DNA from: Candidatus Binatia bacterium
GTDB taxonomy: Bacteria; Desulfobacterota; Binatia; Bin18
Assembly (NCBI GenBank): GCA_951812575.1
Contig: OX638322.1
Location: 2,293,925-2,357,924 of the forward strand
Reading direction: 5' to 3'
Length of the DNA stretch: 64,000 nucleotides
The notes under the pieces were generated by a model. The model did not search any database, was not told the DNA's origin, and saw only the letters and a program-made list of their open reading frames with translations. Positions within the stretch are counted from its first letter, which is position 1; the number at the start of each line of letters is the position of its first letter. Positions 8,255 to 17,718 of the stretch are shown one piece after another. The position numbers were made by a program, and so were the translations under genes.

Positions 8255-9715
8255 TTAGCGTTTCATATAGGGAATGAGCTTTTCCAGCACCTGAGGCAGC
8301 TCTTCGCACGGGACATCGGCCAAGAGCTGTGTGCCGGGCCGCGCGTCCGGACCGGAGCGCCCGCCGACAAACACATCGACCGCCTCGATGGTTTTCCCCT
8401 CCCGCTGCACTTTCTTTCCCAAAAAACCGATATCTGCGGTGGTATGGTTCCCGCAGCCATTCTGACAGCCCGACCAGCGCATGCTGAGAGGAGCCGTCTT
8501 GCCCAGGGTCTTTTCGAGGTGGCGTGCCGTGTCGAGCGCACATTGCTTGGTTTCAATCAGCGAATAGTGACAGTAATCGCGGCCAGTACAACTGACGAGG
8601 CCAGGCATGAAGGCTGAAGGGTCGTAGCGTAGCTCTTGCAGCAGCGGCTCTTGGGTCAGGTCGCCGACCACATGATCCGGAATATGTGGGATAATCAGAT
8701 TCTGGCTCGGGGTCAGCCGAATCTCGCCAGTGCCGTAATGTTCCGCCAGCGCGGCAACGCCGAGTAGGTGCGGTGCCGACAGCCGTCCGGTCGGGACGAC
8801 GAGCCCGATATAGTTGAAGCCGGTTTGCCGTTGGCGAAAGAGGCCGACGTGATCGGTCTGGGCGGTATTGCGCGCATCCTGGCCTGCCGACAGGAGAGAA
8901 CGGCCCAGACGCTGTTCCAGTTCACGCCGAAATTTTTCGATCCCCCAATCCTGGATGAGAAAAAACAGGCGTGACTTTTTACGATCCCGGCGTTGGCCGT
9001 GGTCACGAAAGAGGAGCGCAATCGCGCCGCACAGCGGAACGGCGTCGTGAGGTAGGATGAAGACGTCAAGCGCCTGGGCTGGCGTATAACCACCCGACCC
9101 CTGCTTCCCGCCGACGAAGACGTTGAAGCCCTGGACCTCGACCCCGGCGTTCTCTTTGATTGCCGGGACCAGACCCACATCTTGTGAGTCCGGAGCGGTG
9201 CAATTGTCCAGACAGGCCGAGATGGTGACCTTAAACTTGCGCGGTAGGTTCGTGTACTCCGGGTTGCGTAAGAACGCCTCAGTATAGTGTCGAGTGACGG
9301 GCGAGGCGTCAAACAACTCGTTGGGAGTCAGGCCGGCTGCCGGGCAGCCGGTCACGCCACGGATGTTGTTCAGGCCGGTCTGAAGCGAGACCAAGCCGAC
9401 CCGTTCGAGCCGCTGCCACATCTCTGGTACATGCTCGATATGAAACCAGCGCAGTTGGATCTGCTGCCGGGTCGTCATATCAACAAAGCCCTTCCCGAAT
9501 TCTTCACTCAGCGCCGCCAGGGTGCGAAACTGGGCTGCATTGCTGAGCCCGTTGCTCATCCGCAGTCGCATCATGAAATTGCCCGGCGTCTGGCGCCGAA
9601 AGAAGACGCCGGCGCCTTTGAGCCCCTCGATTTCGTGCTCGGACAGGGCTTTCCAGCCGTCTTGAATGGCGTGAGAGAGGCTGCTCAGGCCCGCCTCCTG
9701 CGCTGCTGTTGCCAT
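8255..9715 (-). CDS. nirA: Ferredoxin-type assimilatory nitrite (or sulfite-like) reductase
   Basis: This 486-residue protein has the two-repeat siroheme reductase fold. The siroheme/4Fe-4S ligands are C376, C382 (CTGRDYC) and C417, C421 (GCQNGC). The proximal repeat has TTRQQIQLRWFHIEHVP and GLNNIRGVTGCPAAG, which resemble NirA nitrite reductases more than sulfite reductases; substrate choice is inferred from that and from the upstream nitrate transporter. The ATG at 9715 has AAGGGTG six bases before it. It is 37 bases downstream of narK and most likely shares its transcript. The usual Pro in GCPNxC is Gln here. Confidence 0.85.
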   Translation of the reverse strand: MATAAQEAGLSSLSHAIQDGWKALSEHEIEGLKGAGVFFRRQTPGNFMMRLRMSNGLSNAAQFRTLAALSEEFGKGFVDMTTRQQIQLRWFHIEHVPEMWQRLERVGLVSLQTGLNNIRGVTGCPAAGLTPNELFDASPVTRHYTEAFLRNPEYTNLPRKFKVTISACLDNCTAPDSQDVGLVPAIKENAGVEVQGFNVFVGGKQGSGGYTPAQALDVFILPHDAVPLCGAIALLFRDHGQRRDRKKSRLFFLIQDWGIEKFRRELEQRLGRSLLSAGQDARNTAQTDHVGLFRQRQTGFNYIGLVVPTGRLSAPHLLGVAALAEHYGTGEIRLTPSQNLIIPHIPDHVVGDLTQEPLLQELRYDPSAFMPGLVSCTGRDYCHYSLIETKQCALDTARHLEKTLGKTAPLSMRWSGCQNGCGNHTTADIGFLGKKVQREGKTIEAVDVFVGGRSGPDARPGTQLLADVPCEELPQVLEKLIPYMKR

Positions 9716-9752
9716 GCGTTTCACCCTTGTCTGCGAACCGGCCTCATCCCAA

Positions 9753-11114
9753 TCAGCTGGCGACTACCGGAGCGAGATCTTCCCCGACTGGCGCTGCTTT
9801 CTCGGCCAGGGCCTTTTCCAGATTGCGCTGCTCTTCCTCCTGAACCGCTTGCGGGAAGGTCACCAAAAACATACAGGCCGACGCCAGGACAACGGCACAG
9901 CCCAGAATCAAAAGACCCTGCTGGGTACTGAGACTTTCCGAGCGAAACAGGAAACCGGCGGCAACCGCCCCGGCGTTTCCGCCCGCGCCGACAATGCCGG
10001 CTACGCCGCCAAGTGCTTTTTTGTTGACAAAAGGAACGACCGCATAGGTCGCGCCTTCGGACATTTGGACAAACAGACTGAAGACGATCATGCTCATGAT
10101 TGCCAGCGGTAAGACGCTCATCTGCGAGAAGACGACCAAGGCAATGCCTTCGGCCAGGAGGACGGCACCCATAAACCAGACCCGACCTCTGAGGCCGATC
10201 TTAACCGCGCAGATATCCGAGAATACGCCGCCCAGGGTCCGGGCAAAAATATTCATCAGACCGAACAGCCCGGCGATAATGCCTGCCGTTGCCAGATCGA
10301 GCTTGAAGAAGTCGTAGAAGTATAGAGCAGCAATATTGTTGATGGTCAGTTCAACGCCGAAACAAGCCGCGTATATGACAAACAGAGCCCACACCCGATA
10401 GTCTTTGGCCGCCAGCCAAAATGATGCTTTGGAACTGCCCTCGGCGGGGGGCAGCTCACCACGTGCGCGCAGTTCTGTATAATTGCCGTCCGGCGCATCC
10501 TGGGTACAAAAGTAATAGCCGATACCGGTCACAAACAGGACCGCGCCCGGTATGACCATTGCCAGCCGCCAGCCGAGCGACTCGCTGACACCAAAGAAGA
10601 GAATAGCGCCCAGGATGAGAGGCATGACCATTTGGGTGACCCCCCCACCCAGGTTCCCCCAGCCGGCAGTGGTGGCATTGGCTGTACCGACACAATTGGG
10701 GCCGAACATCATAGAGGTATGGTATTGCGTAATGACAAACGACGCGCCAATTGCGCCAATTGCCAGCCGAAAGAGTAGAAAGCTCTCATAGCTCTGCGCC
10801 AGGCCAATCCCCATAACCGGCAGTGAGCCGAGCAACAGCAACCAGGTATAGACCAGGCGCGAGCCGAAGCGGTCACACAGCGGGCCAATAATAATGCGAA
10901 CGATAACGGTAATGGCGACCGAGGCGATAATGGTATTCCCGATCTGCGCCTTGGTCAGCATCAGGTCCTCACGGACCAGCGCCATCAGCGGCGCAATGCC
11001 AAACCAGCCAAAGAAACACAGAAAAAAGGCGAACCAAGTCATGTGAAAGGTCCGCATCTGCGGGGTTGCCAGACTGAACAGATCGATTTTCGTGGCTTTG
11101 TTTTTGACTTCCAT
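9753..11114 (-). CDS. narK: NarK/NasA-type nitrate/nitrite MFS transporter
   Basis: This 453-residue protein has 12 predicted membrane spans in two halves. The first half has the MFS loop GPLCDRFGSRLVY and the nitrate-signature-like stretch GTANATTAGWGNLGGGVTQ; the second half repeats it as the glycine-rich PFVNKKALGGVAGIVGAGGNAGAVAAG. The ATG at 11114 is preceded by an AGGAGG run. It moves nitrate in or nitrite out across the inner membrane. A -24/-12 promoter lies about 50 bases upstream, and nirA follows directly, so the pair acts in nitrate assimilation. Confidence 0.95.
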   Translation of the reverse strand: MEVKNKATKIDLFSLATPQMRTFHMTWFAFFLCFFGWFGIAPLMALVREDLMLTKAQIGNTIIASVAITVIVRIIIGPLCDRFGSRLVYTWLLLLGSLPVMGIGLAQSYESFLLFRLAIGAIGASFVITQYHTSMMFGPNCVGTANATTAGWGNLGGGVTQMVMPLILGAILFFGVSESLGWRLAMVIPGAVLFVTGIGYYFCTQDAPDGNYTELRARGELPPAEGSSKASFWLAAKDYRVWALFVIYAACFGVELTINNIAALYFYDFFKLDLATAGIIAGLFGLMNIFARTLGGVFSDICAVKIGLRGRVWFMGAVLLAEGIALVVFSQMSVLPLAIMSMIVFSLFVQMSEGATYAVVPFVNKKALGGVAGIVGAGGNAGAVAAGFLFRSESLSTQQGLLILGCAVVLASACMFLVTFPQAVQEEEQRNLEKALAEKAAPVGEDLAPVVAS

Positions 11115-11164
11115 ATCGACGCCTGCCTCCTCCTGCTCACGATATCGGTGACACTTGAGGACAC

Positions 11165-11180
11165 AGCAATTCACAGGCCA
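11165..11180 (-). promoter_or_regulatory. Sigma-54 promoter of narK-nirA
   Basis: The minus strand reads TGGCCTGTGAATTGCT: GG and GC are ten bases apart, with TTGCT at -12, close to the RpoN consensus TGGCAC-N5-TTGCW. The predicted start of transcription near 11154 gives a leader of about 40 bases before the narK ATG. Confidence 0.7.
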
Positions 11181-11286
11181 GAACGCAGGGGTGCATCGAG
11201 AAAACGCAGAAAAGGCAGCCTTTTCACGCCGGTACGCCCAAGTCCGGGCTGCGGAGGCCGGGGCGTGCCGTCAGTCGGACGAAGCG

Positions 11287-11333
11287 GGCGTGTTGTTCAG
11301 CCCGCAATATGCTCACTCAGCAACACGCCTTTG
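11287..11333. promoter_or_regulatory. Putative enhancer (UAS) for narK
   Basis: A perfect nine-base inverted repeat, GGCGTGTTG (11287-11295) and CAACACGCC (11321-11329), spans a 25-base spacer. The right arm lies in CTCAGCAACACGCCTTTG, which is nearly repeated upstream of nirB. It sits about 137 bases upstream of the -24 element, a normal distance for a sigma-54 activator site. Confidence 0.5.
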
Positions 11334-11524
11334 GCCGAAATCCCAAAAGGGATACTCCACGGTAATATGGTGTAGGTTGTGCTGTCTGTCGCCTCTCCGT
11401 CGAATGAACCGCCGGTGCACAGGGGAAGGTCCCGCCGGGCTTGTGATTTAATCTAATTTAAGGAATGTAAAGAGTTAACGCCTGTCATCACACGCTGAGA
11501 GGCATGGCAAGGAGAATCGCGTTC

Positions 11525-12244
11525 ATGGGTCGGACAGAAAAAAATATATACGGAGGGCGAGACCCACGTGAGTTGCCAGCGTATGGTATCCCGGAGGCGG
11601 CTCACTATCTGCGGATTCCAGTCGCTACCCTCCGGACGTGGGTCTGTGGTCGGCACTATCCAACCCAGCAAGGGCTTCGACGCTTCAAACCGATCATAGC
11701 TCTTGCCGATACGGAGCGCTTCCTGTTGTCCTTCGTGAATCTCATTGAGGCGCATGTCCTCGCCGCTATTCGTCGTCATCATCGCGTCTCGTTCCCTAAA
11801 GTCAGAAGCGCGCTACGCTATCTCAATCAGTACTTTCCCTCCCCGCATCCACTGGCGGATCAACATTTTGAAACGAATGGATTAGATCTCTTCGTCGAAC
11901 AGTTCGGAAACCTGATTGCCATTTCAGATGAAGGGCAGCTCAGCATGCGTGATATGCTGAAAGCCCACCTGCATCGGATCGAACGGGACGTATCCGGGCT
12001 GGCGATTAAGCTGTATCTATTCACCCGACGAGACGTCTCTGAGACCGCGCCCCGTGTCATCGTTGTTGACCCGCGCATCGCGTTTGGACGGCCGGTGGTA
12101 GTCGGCACCCGCATCTCAACCGAAGTCGTCTACCAACGATTCGAAGCCGGGGAGTCGATTGCCCGACTTGCGGATGACTATGGCCGCACGCCAGCAGAAA
12201 TCGAAGAAGCGCTCCGCTGCGAGCACTACCGAGACGCGGCCTGA
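11525..12244 (+). CDS. DUF433 antitoxin-like protein with N-terminal helix-turn-helix
   Basis: This 239-residue protein has a MerR-like opening (AYGIPEAAHYLRIPVATLRTWVCG) and a C-terminal DUF433 domain (VVDPRIAFGRPVVVGTRISTEVVYQRFEAGESIARLADDYGRTPAEIEEALR). DUF433 proteins are VapB-like antitoxins that partner PIN-like DUF5615 toxins, which is what follows. I chose the ATG at 11525 because AGGAG lies nine bases before it. The stop lies 71 bases inside the toxin gene, which is a long overlap for such a pair. Confidence 0.85.
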   Translation: MGRTEKNIYGGRDPRELPAYGIPEAAHYLRIPVATLRTWVCGRHYPTQQGLRRFKPIIALADTERFLLSFVNLIEAHVLAAIRRHHRVSFPKVRSALRYLNQYFPSPHPLADQHFETNGLDLFVEQFGNLIAISDEGQLSMRDMLKAHLHRIERDVSGLAIKLYLFTRRDVSETAPRVIVVDPRIAFGRPVVVGTRISTEVVYQRFEAGESIARLADDYGRTPAEIEEALRCEHYRDAA

Positions 12245-12665
12245 AGGGCCTACCTTTTTTCTCGACCAAAGCTTGGGAGACAAGGTCGTTGCGCAAGCAC
12301 TCCGTCAGCAAGGATGTAGGGTCGAATTGCTCAAAGAGCACTTTGAGATCGATGTCCTGGATGAAGAATGGTTGCCTGAGGTGGGGCGGCGCGGCTGGCT
12401 GATCCTGACCAAGGACGATCGTATACGCAGACGGCCGGCCGAGCGTGAAGCGCTCATGCAGAGCGGGGCTCGCGCTTTCATTCTTCCCTCGGGCAATATG
12501 TCCGGTGAAGATATGGCTTCAGCTATTGCCAATGCCCTCCCGAAAATACAACGGTTCGTTACAAAAAATCCCCCGCTTTTCATTGCGCGCATATCCAAAG
12601 CAGGGGAAGTGTGGTTGTTGGACCCGCCACGCTCCACACGTGCAAAGAAGCGAAGAGAGAAATAG
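12174..12665 (+). CDS. DUF5615 (PIN-like) toxin
   Basis: The core FFLDQSLGDKVVAQALRQQGCRVELLKEHF ... RGWLILTKDDRIRRRPAEREAL matches the DUF5615 PIN-like fold, with acidic residues D (FFLDQ) and DD (TKDDR) expected to bind metal. These proteins are predicted RNases neutralised by DUF433 partners. The start is unsure: ATG at 12174 or 12180, or TTG at 12159 just after GGGGAG. All overlap the antitoxin gene. The Lys/Arg-rich C-terminal tail is unusual but compatible with RNA binding. Confidence 0.8.
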   Translation: MTMAARQQKSKKRSAASTTETRPEGPTFFLDQSLGDKVVAQALRQQGCRVELLKEHFEIDVLDEEWLPEVGRRGWLILTKDDRIRRRPAEREALMQSGARAFILPSGNMSGEDMASAIANALPKIQRFVTKNPPLFIARISKAGEVWLLDPPRSTRAKKRREK

Positions 12666-12680
12666 CGTTCTGGGAGTGTA

Positions 12681-12923
12681 TCAGGGGACTTTTTCGGCAG
12701 GTTTGGTAATACGTGCGCGATGCCAGATGTCGGCATCACCACTGGCCTGACAGGCTGGGCAGGCCTCGTCCGGGGACTGGAGATAGCCCCGCCCATCGCA
12801 CTGCCGACACAAGCCGTTCAGCAGGTAGAGCTTATAGTAGAAATCGGTCATATCGTGGACATTATGAAAGAACGATTTGATTTGTTCGACAATATGATCA
12901 GGGTAGAATGCCTGCTCTTTCAT
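12681..12923 (-). CDS. Small zinc-ribbon protein at the end of the nitrate operon
   Basis: This 80-residue protein has an alpha-helical N-terminal half (YPDHIVEQIKSFFHNVHDMTDFYYKLYLLNG) and a C-terminal CRQCDGRGYLQSPDEACPACQASG module, a CxxCxGxG...CxxC zinc-binding motif like half of a DnaJ zinc finger. AGAGGGACGG precedes the ATG. It lies 19 bases after the small TM gene, on the same strand, so it is probably the last gene of the nirB operon. It may help assemble or stabilise the metal proteins encoded upstream; that is only inferred from position. Confidence 0.65.
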   Translation of the reverse strand: MKEQAFYPDHIVEQIKSFFHNVHDMTDFYYKLYLLNGLCRQCDGRGYLQSPDEACPACQASGDADIWHRARITKPAEKVP

Positions 12924-12942
12924 CGGGCCGTCCCTCTCTCGT

Positions 12943-13161
12943 TCAGCGTTGCATCATGCGCCACAACCAGACGGCCGCGATGAAGCATGCCCCCGAGGCG
13001 ATTGCCGCGGGAGTGACAATGTCGCCCGCTCCGCCGAGATGGCCTTCAATCGCTTCGACCAGCAGCCACAACTGTACGAGTAACAGGACAACGACAAAAG
13101 CCGTGACCAACCCGAGCACCGAACTGCGCTGCTGGCGCAGTGTGGCGGAAGGTAGATTCAT
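12943..13161 (-). CDS. Small two-TM protein (DUF6755-like)
   Basis: From the ATG at 13161, right after the Rieske stop, this gives 72 residues with two membrane helices (about residues 13-33 and 46-66) and polar ends. The pattern, including the central LGG and the WPAAxAS-like stretch, recalls DUF6755, small proteins found beside Rieske proteins in electron-transfer clusters; I rank that as a resemblance, not proof. It is likely a membrane subunit or anchor for the nitrate reductase electron chain. Confidence 0.6.
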   Translation of the reverse strand: MNLPSATLRQQRSSVLGLVTAFVVVLLLVQLWLLVEAIEGHLGGAGDIVTPAAIASGACFIAAVWLWRMMQR

Positions 13162-13169
13162 ACCGCAGC

Positions 13170-13664
13170 CTAAACCTGCATGCCCGTCGCCCACACGCTG
13201 CCGTCCTTGACCTGAAGCTCGATGCGCGGCAGCGGACGTTTGGGCGGACCGGCCAGGGGCCGACCGTCTTCCAGCGCGAAGTAGCCCTCATGACAGGGGC
13301 AGTGGAACTGCTTTTTCTCCTTTTGATACAGGACCGGACAGAGTAAATGCGTACACTTCTGGCTGTACGCGACAAAGCGGTTCGCGGCGACCCGAACCAA
13401 TAAACAGGGGTCGGTCTTGGTGGGATAAAAAAAGAGTTTAGCCTGTCCAATAGTGACATCCGATACCGCGGCAATACGGAGTGCCGTAAACTGTGCCGGA
13501 CGCCAGCGCTGCCACCATTCTCGCAGTGCAACCAGTCCCGTGCCGAGAAAGAGCGCACTCGAAATAAAGGTCAGAAAAGTGGTGAAGGAACGCCGGGTCA
13601 CATAGTGATCGTCTTCCCAATTAACGGGAAAATCTTCACGCCAACGGGGAATGCTATCAGGCAT
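13170..13664 (-). CDS. Membrane-anchored Rieske 2Fe-2S protein
   Basis: This 164-residue protein has one membrane helix near residues 27-47 (SFTTFLTFISSALFLGTGLV) and a C-terminal Rieske domain with both ligand boxes, CTHLLC (about 103-108) and CPCHEG (about 121-126). Such proteins pass single electrons, classically from quinol to a c-type cytochrome; here the acceptor is probably the 4Fe-4S protein or NasA encoded upstream in the operon. The domain is compact, without the extra loops of catalytic Rieske oxygenases. It is followed closely by the small TM gene. Confidence 0.88.
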   Translation of the reverse strand: MPDSIPRWREDFPVNWEDDHYVTRRSFTTFLTFISSALFLGTGLVALREWWQRWRPAQFTALRIAAVSDVTIGQAKLFFYPTKTDPCLLVRVAANRFVAYSQKCTHLLCPVLYQKEKKQFHCPCHEGYFALEDGRPLAGPPKRPLPRIELQVKDGSVWATGMQV

Positions 13665-13699
13665 AGCTCTACGCTCTCATCTCTTTGGGCTGGTTTCTC

Positions 13700-14260
13700 T
13701 CACTCGCAGAAACTGGCCACATCAAACTCCATTTCATCCGGCGCCGTGTCACCAACCATGAGATGGACTTTTGTGGTTACGACTTGCCGCCCAAAGGTGA
13801 AGCGGTTGATAGGCTTTTCCTGACGCTTCTGCTCGATTTCTTCTTTGGTACCGAAGAATAATGCGCCGCTTGGACACACCGTGGCACACATGGGTTTGAG
13901 ATCCGCTGAGGTGCGGTCGTAACACATGTCGCATTTCATCATTTGGTCCATCTCGCCCAGATAGCGTGGGACGCCAAAGGGGCAGGCCAGGACACAGTTC
14001 GAACAGCCGATACAGCGAGGCTGTAAAGCCGACTGGACGACGCCCTCGGCGGTTTGCTTAATTGCATCCGCCGGACACACGCGCGCACAGGTGGGATCCT
14101 CGCAGTGCATGCACACGGTCGGCGTGGTCTGCGGCGAACTCGAACGATCAACATAATCCAGGTGAATCATGGACACGCCCCGGTGCGACTCGCACTCGGC
14201 GCAGGCATGGACACAGGCCTGGCAGCCGATACAGCGGGAGGGGTCAATAAAGAATTCCAT
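13700..14260 (-). CDS. 4Fe-4S ferredoxin-type electron-transfer subunit (four clusters)
   Basis: This 186-residue protein has the HycB/NrfC/DmsB pattern with four cysteine groups: [11 protein letters not shown] (about 10-20), [14 protein letters not shown] (50-63), [12 protein letters not shown] (83-94) and CDMCYDR...CATVCP (109-129). It moves electrons between the membrane and a molybdoenzyme. It starts two bases after the nasA stop, so it is translated together with it. Presence of such a subunit beside an assimilatory-type nitrate reductase is unusual, since these usually take electrons from NADH or a single ferredoxin. Confidence 0.9.
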   Translation of the reverse strand: MEFFIDPSRCIGCQACVHACAECESHRGVSMIHLDYVDRSSSPQTTPTVCMHCEDPTCARVCPADAIKQTAEGVVQSALQPRCIGCSNCVLACPFGVPRYLGEMDQMMKCDMCYDRTSADLKPMCATVCPSGALFFGTKEEIEQKRQEKPINRFTFGRQVVTTKVHLMVGDTAPDEMEFDVASFCE

Positions 14261-14262
14261 AC

Positions 14263-16440
14263 TCAGACACCTGCTTTCACCTTACGTAGCCGAACGGCAC
14301 AGACTTTGAACTCGGGAATTTTGGAGATGGGATCAAGCGCGCGATTGGTCACCCGATTGGCGGCCTGTTCGCCCGGCCAGTGATAGGGAATAAAGATCGT
14401 GTCAGGCCGAATCGTGCGCACGACCAGAGCCGGTAGCGTCACGGACGAACGTCGACTTTCGACACACACCATATCTCCGCTCTGAATGTCATGCTGTTCG
14501 GCTAGCCTGGGATGCAGCTCGATCTGTGGGCCCGGATATTGATCGACCAAGGGACCGATCCGACGGGTTTGGGTACCGCTCAAATACTGCGAGACCACCC
14601 GGCCACTGGTCATAATAATGGGATAGGTCGCGTCAACATCCTCGTCCGGCGGGCGGTAGGTCACCGGATGAAATTGGGCTTTGCCGTCGGGATGGGCGAA
14701 CTCACCGCCTTCAAACAGGCGCGGTGTGCCCGGATGTTCCCGGCTCGGACACGGCCAGAAGACGCCGTTATGCTGCTCGATTTTGGTATAGTTCAGGCCG
14801 GCGTAATCAACCGGTCCGCCGGCCGAGGCCCGGCACAATTCACGAAACAGGTCTTCGGGCTCGGCATACGGAAAGAGCAGCTCTTTGCCGAGTCGATGAG
14901 CGATATCGACAATAATCTCCCAGTCGGCTCGGGCGTTCCCCGGCGGTGGGACGGCCCGACGAATGCGCACCACGCGGCCTTCACCGTTTGTGACTGTGCC
15001 TTCGTCTTCTTCCTGAAGCGATCCGGCCAGCACGACATCCGCATAGTGGGCCGTTTCTGACATGAACGGATCAATCGCGGCGTAGAACTCGAGTTTTTCA
15101 AGCGCAGCACGCGTCAACTTCGTATCCGGGAGTGAGACCAACGGGTTAAAGGATAAGGACAGCAGACCCTTGATCTGACCGGCATTGACGGCGTCCATCA
15201 GCTCGACCGCGGTCAGGCCGACATGGGGCAGCTCGGACTCGTTGACCTTCCAGGTTCGGGCTATTTCTTCCCGGTGCTGTGGGTTCTCAATATCGCGTCC
15301 GCCTGGCAACTGATTGCAGCGCTGCCCGTGCTCACGCCCGCCCTGTCCGTTGCCTTGGCCGGTAATCGTCCCGTAGCCGCAGCCTGGCTGCCCGATCCGG
15401 CCGGTTGCCAAGACCAGGTTAATACAGCTCAGGACGTTCTCCACCCCCTTGGTGTGATGCTCGATCCCACGGGCGTGTAGCAGCATCGACTTCTCGGCTT
15501 CAGCCCACATTTCAGCCGCACGCACTATACTGGCTGCGGGAACACCGCTGATCTCGGCGGTCATCTGTGGGGTGTACTCGGCCACTGCTTTCTGTACGGA
15601 TTCAAAACCCTTGGTATGGGCGTCAATAAAATCGTGATCAATCCAGTCGTGCTCAATGAGCACATGCAGGATACCGTTCATGAGCGCACTGTCACGGCCA
15701 GGCCGTACGGGCAGAAACAAATCCGCAGTGCGGGCAATCGGCGTCATACGCGGGTCTATGGCAATAAACTTGGCGCCATTATCCCGCGCGCGCCACAGAT
15801 AATCGGTCAGGATGGGAAAACACTCACCGATATTACTGCCGGTGACCAGAACGAGCTGGGTCAGCGGGATATCCGACCAGGGATTGGCGACCCGGTCGAT
15901 ACCGAAGGCCATCTTATTGGCCGCCCCAGCTGAGACCATACATAAACGGCCGTTGTAATCGATATTGGCCGTTTGGAGCGCGACGCGGGCGAATTTACCC
16001 ATGAGATAGGCTTTTTCATTGGTCACCGACGCCCCGGACAAAACCGCAAACGCATCCTTGCCGTATGTGGCCTGAATGCGCTGGATGTGTTCGACCACCA
16101 GCGACAAGGCGTCATCCCAATCCGCCTCCCGAAATCCGTTGTCCGTCCGAATGAGGGGATGCAGCAAACGATCTGGATGGTTGTTCTGGAGATACCGCTT
16201 GACCCCTTTGGGACACAGCTTGCCCTGATTGACCGGAAAGTCTTCCCAGGGCTCAAAGCCAACCACTTTTTCGTTGTGGACTTTGAGCTGAATGCCACAC
16301 TGGACGCCGCAGAAACAGCAATGCGTTTTGACAAGTCGGTCGGGCTCATGCTCCGCCAGCCAACCACCGGGGGGTTCATAGTTGAGATGCGGGCCGTACT
16401 GCTGAATCAGTTCCTGCTCGGATAACGGGGGGATCGCCAT
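14263..16440 (-). CDS. nasA: Assimilatory-type nitrate reductase, Mo-bisMGD catalytic subunit
   Basis: This 725-residue molybdopterin oxidoreductase has an N-terminal 4Fe-4S site with C41, C44, C48 and C76 (CCFCGVQCG ... LCPKG) and the usual three molybdopterin domains. The C-terminal molybdopterin-dinucleotide domain ([17 protein letters not shown] and [14 protein letters not shown]) is intact. The residue pattern matches NasA/NarB-type cytoplasmic nitrate reductases; there is no twin-Arg signal, so it is cytoplasmic. I chose the ATG at 16440, with AGGAAGGG before it. It lacks the extra C-terminal BFD-like 2Fe-2S domain of some NasA enzymes, so electrons must come from the neighbouring subunits. 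Confidence 0.93.
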   Translation of the reverse strand: MAIPPLSEQELIQQYGPHLNYEPPGGWLAEHEPDRLVKTHCCFCGVQCGIQLKVHNEKVVGFEPWEDFPVNQGKLCPKGVKRYLQNNHPDRLLHPLIRTDNGFREADWDDALSLVVEHIQRIQATYGKDAFAVLSGASVTNEKAYLMGKFARVALQTANIDYNGRLCMVSAGAANKMAFGIDRVANPWSDIPLTQLVLVTGSNIGECFPILTDYLWRARDNGAKFIAIDPRMTPIARTADLFLPVRPGRDSALMNGILHVLIEHDWIDHDFIDAHTKGFESVQKAVAEYTPQMTAEISGVPAASIVRAAEMWAEAEKSMLLHARGIEHHTKGVENVLSCINLVLATGRIGQPGCGYGTITGQGNGQGGREHGQRCNQLPGGRDIENPQHREEIARTWKVNESELPHVGLTAVELMDAVNAGQIKGLLSLSFNPLVSLPDTKLTRAALEKLEFYAAIDPFMSETAHYADVVLAGSLQEEDEGTVTNGEGRVVRIRRAVPPPGNARADWEIIVDIAHRLGKELLFPYAEPEDLFRELCRASAGGPVDYAGLNYTKIEQHNGVFWPCPSREHPGTPRLFEGGEFAHPDGKAQFHPVTYRPPDEDVDATYPIIMTSGRVVSQYLSGTQTRRIGPLVDQYPGPQIELHPRLAEQHDIQSGDMVCVESRRSSVTLPALVVRTIRPDTIFIPYHWPGEQAANRVTNRALDPISKIPEFKVCAVRLRKVKAGV

Positions 16441-16450
16441 AAAACCCTTC

Positions 16451-17701
16451 CTAGGCAACGCTCGATGCACTTGGGGGTGACGGTTCTGCCGTGTCGGCGA
16501 ACGGGTCGTCTGAGTACGGCATGGTCAGACCCTGATTCCGGGCCAGCAGACGGCGCCGACACGGGGGACAGACGTCTTGATAGTGGAGCGAGTGGTCAAG
16601 CTGGTACTGGAAATCCAACTCGCCCAGCACGTCTTTTAGATCATCAATCTGCATCTGGGAGGCGTACGGCTCTTTGCACACTTGACACAGGGCCTGTCGG
16701 TCGACCTGGGCGGCGCGTTTATAAAACGCTACCCCAAGCTGAGCCGGACGCTGGAAGATATGAAAGAATTTCCCAAAGGGCAGGTAGAGCAGCATGGCAA
16801 TGACCGACGCGGCGTGGGTAATCGCAATAAACGTGAAACCGTGTCCATTAAGCCAGCGTGCGCTGACCGTCAGACCCAGCCCGGTGACCGCAACCAGAAA
16901 CAGCAGCAGAATCGGCAGCACGTCATTGCCGAACTGCTGGAGTGAAATGGTCCCCGGTTCAGTCAGCCGACGTTGGATGGCCAGGCCCACCCCGACCAAA
17001 ACCAGCACGGCGGAGATATTCAGCGCGTTAAAAGACAGAAACGCGGCTATGGAGTCCACCGAAAACTCCTGAACCTTCACTCCCAAAAAAATGACCTGAT
17101 AGGTGTGGAGATCGTCCGCCGGCGTCTCAAAATGTAGCCAGCCAAAGACAAGCGGAAACGTAATCGCAAAGGCCAGCGTCCCGCCCCAGGACAGACAAAC
17201 GTGCATCAGCCAGCGTACCCGACTCCGGTTGGCGATAAAGCGCTGGGTCGCAAAATTATCAAAGAGCTGCCGCCCCAACATGACCGAGTTGCGCAGTACC
17301 CCGCCCTGCCAAAAGAGCCGCCAGCCTTGATACCAATAGCGTTTGGTGGGTGGGCGTTGCAGCCAGACAGTATAGCGATAGGCCACCGCGGCGGCACAAA
17401 AAATAGACGCCATGGCATACGGCAGCAGCACCCAATCGAAATGGCGCAGGCTGTCTGAGCCGAGGATAATGAGGCCGGCAACACCGACCCCGGTCAGGGT
17501 GGCGATAATGCTGGCCGTGGGGTCTATCGTCGGGCGTTTCCGATGTGATTGGGAATGCTGGAGCCTCCTGGCGAGCCGCCCCCGGATTCCTGCGGTCCAG
17601 ACGCTCGGGCCGGAAACTGTTTGCTTATGCCCGAAGGTCGGCGTCCGAGGATGGGTTGCAGCCGGCGGTATTGGCGGTGTTACTGTTGTCGAAGCGTCCA
17701 C
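16451..17701 (-). CDS. Six-TM NarI/HdrE-like membrane protein with C-terminal Cys motif
   Basis: This 416-residue protein starts at a GTG (17701) with GGAG five bases before it, just after the nirD stop. About six helices lie at residues 64-82, 90-112, 164-188, 216-242, 258-282 and 289-316. His167, His190, His287, His296 and His314, placed at helix ends ([30 protein letters not shown]), could bind b-type heme as in NarI/DsrM-like subunits. The soluble C-terminus has CQVC...CPPC, a likely metal or Fe-S site. It is probably the quinol-facing part of the electron route to NasA. Heme binding is inferred. Confidence 0.7.
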   Translation of the reverse strand: MDASTTVTPPIPPAATHPRTPTFGHKQTVSGPSVWTAGIRGRLARRLQHSQSHRKRPTIDPTASIIATLTGVGVAGLIILGSDSLRHFDWVLLPYAMASIFCAAAVAYRYTVWLQRPPTKRYWYQGWRLFWQGGVLRNSVMLGRQLFDNFATQRFIANRSRVRWLMHVCLSWGGTLAFAITFPLVFGWLHFETPADDLHTYQVIFLGVKVQEFSVDSIAAFLSFNALNISAVLVLVGVGLAIQRRLTEPGTISLQQFGNDVLPILLLFLVAVTGLGLTVSARWLNGHGFTFIAITHAASVIAMLLYLPFGKFFHIFQRPAQLGVAFYKRAAQVDRQALCQVCKEPYASQMQIDDLKDVLGELDFQYQLDHSLHYQDVCPPCRRRLLARNQGLTMPYSDDPFADTAEPSPPSASSVA

Positions 17702-17718
17702 GCGTACTCCGTTCCGTC

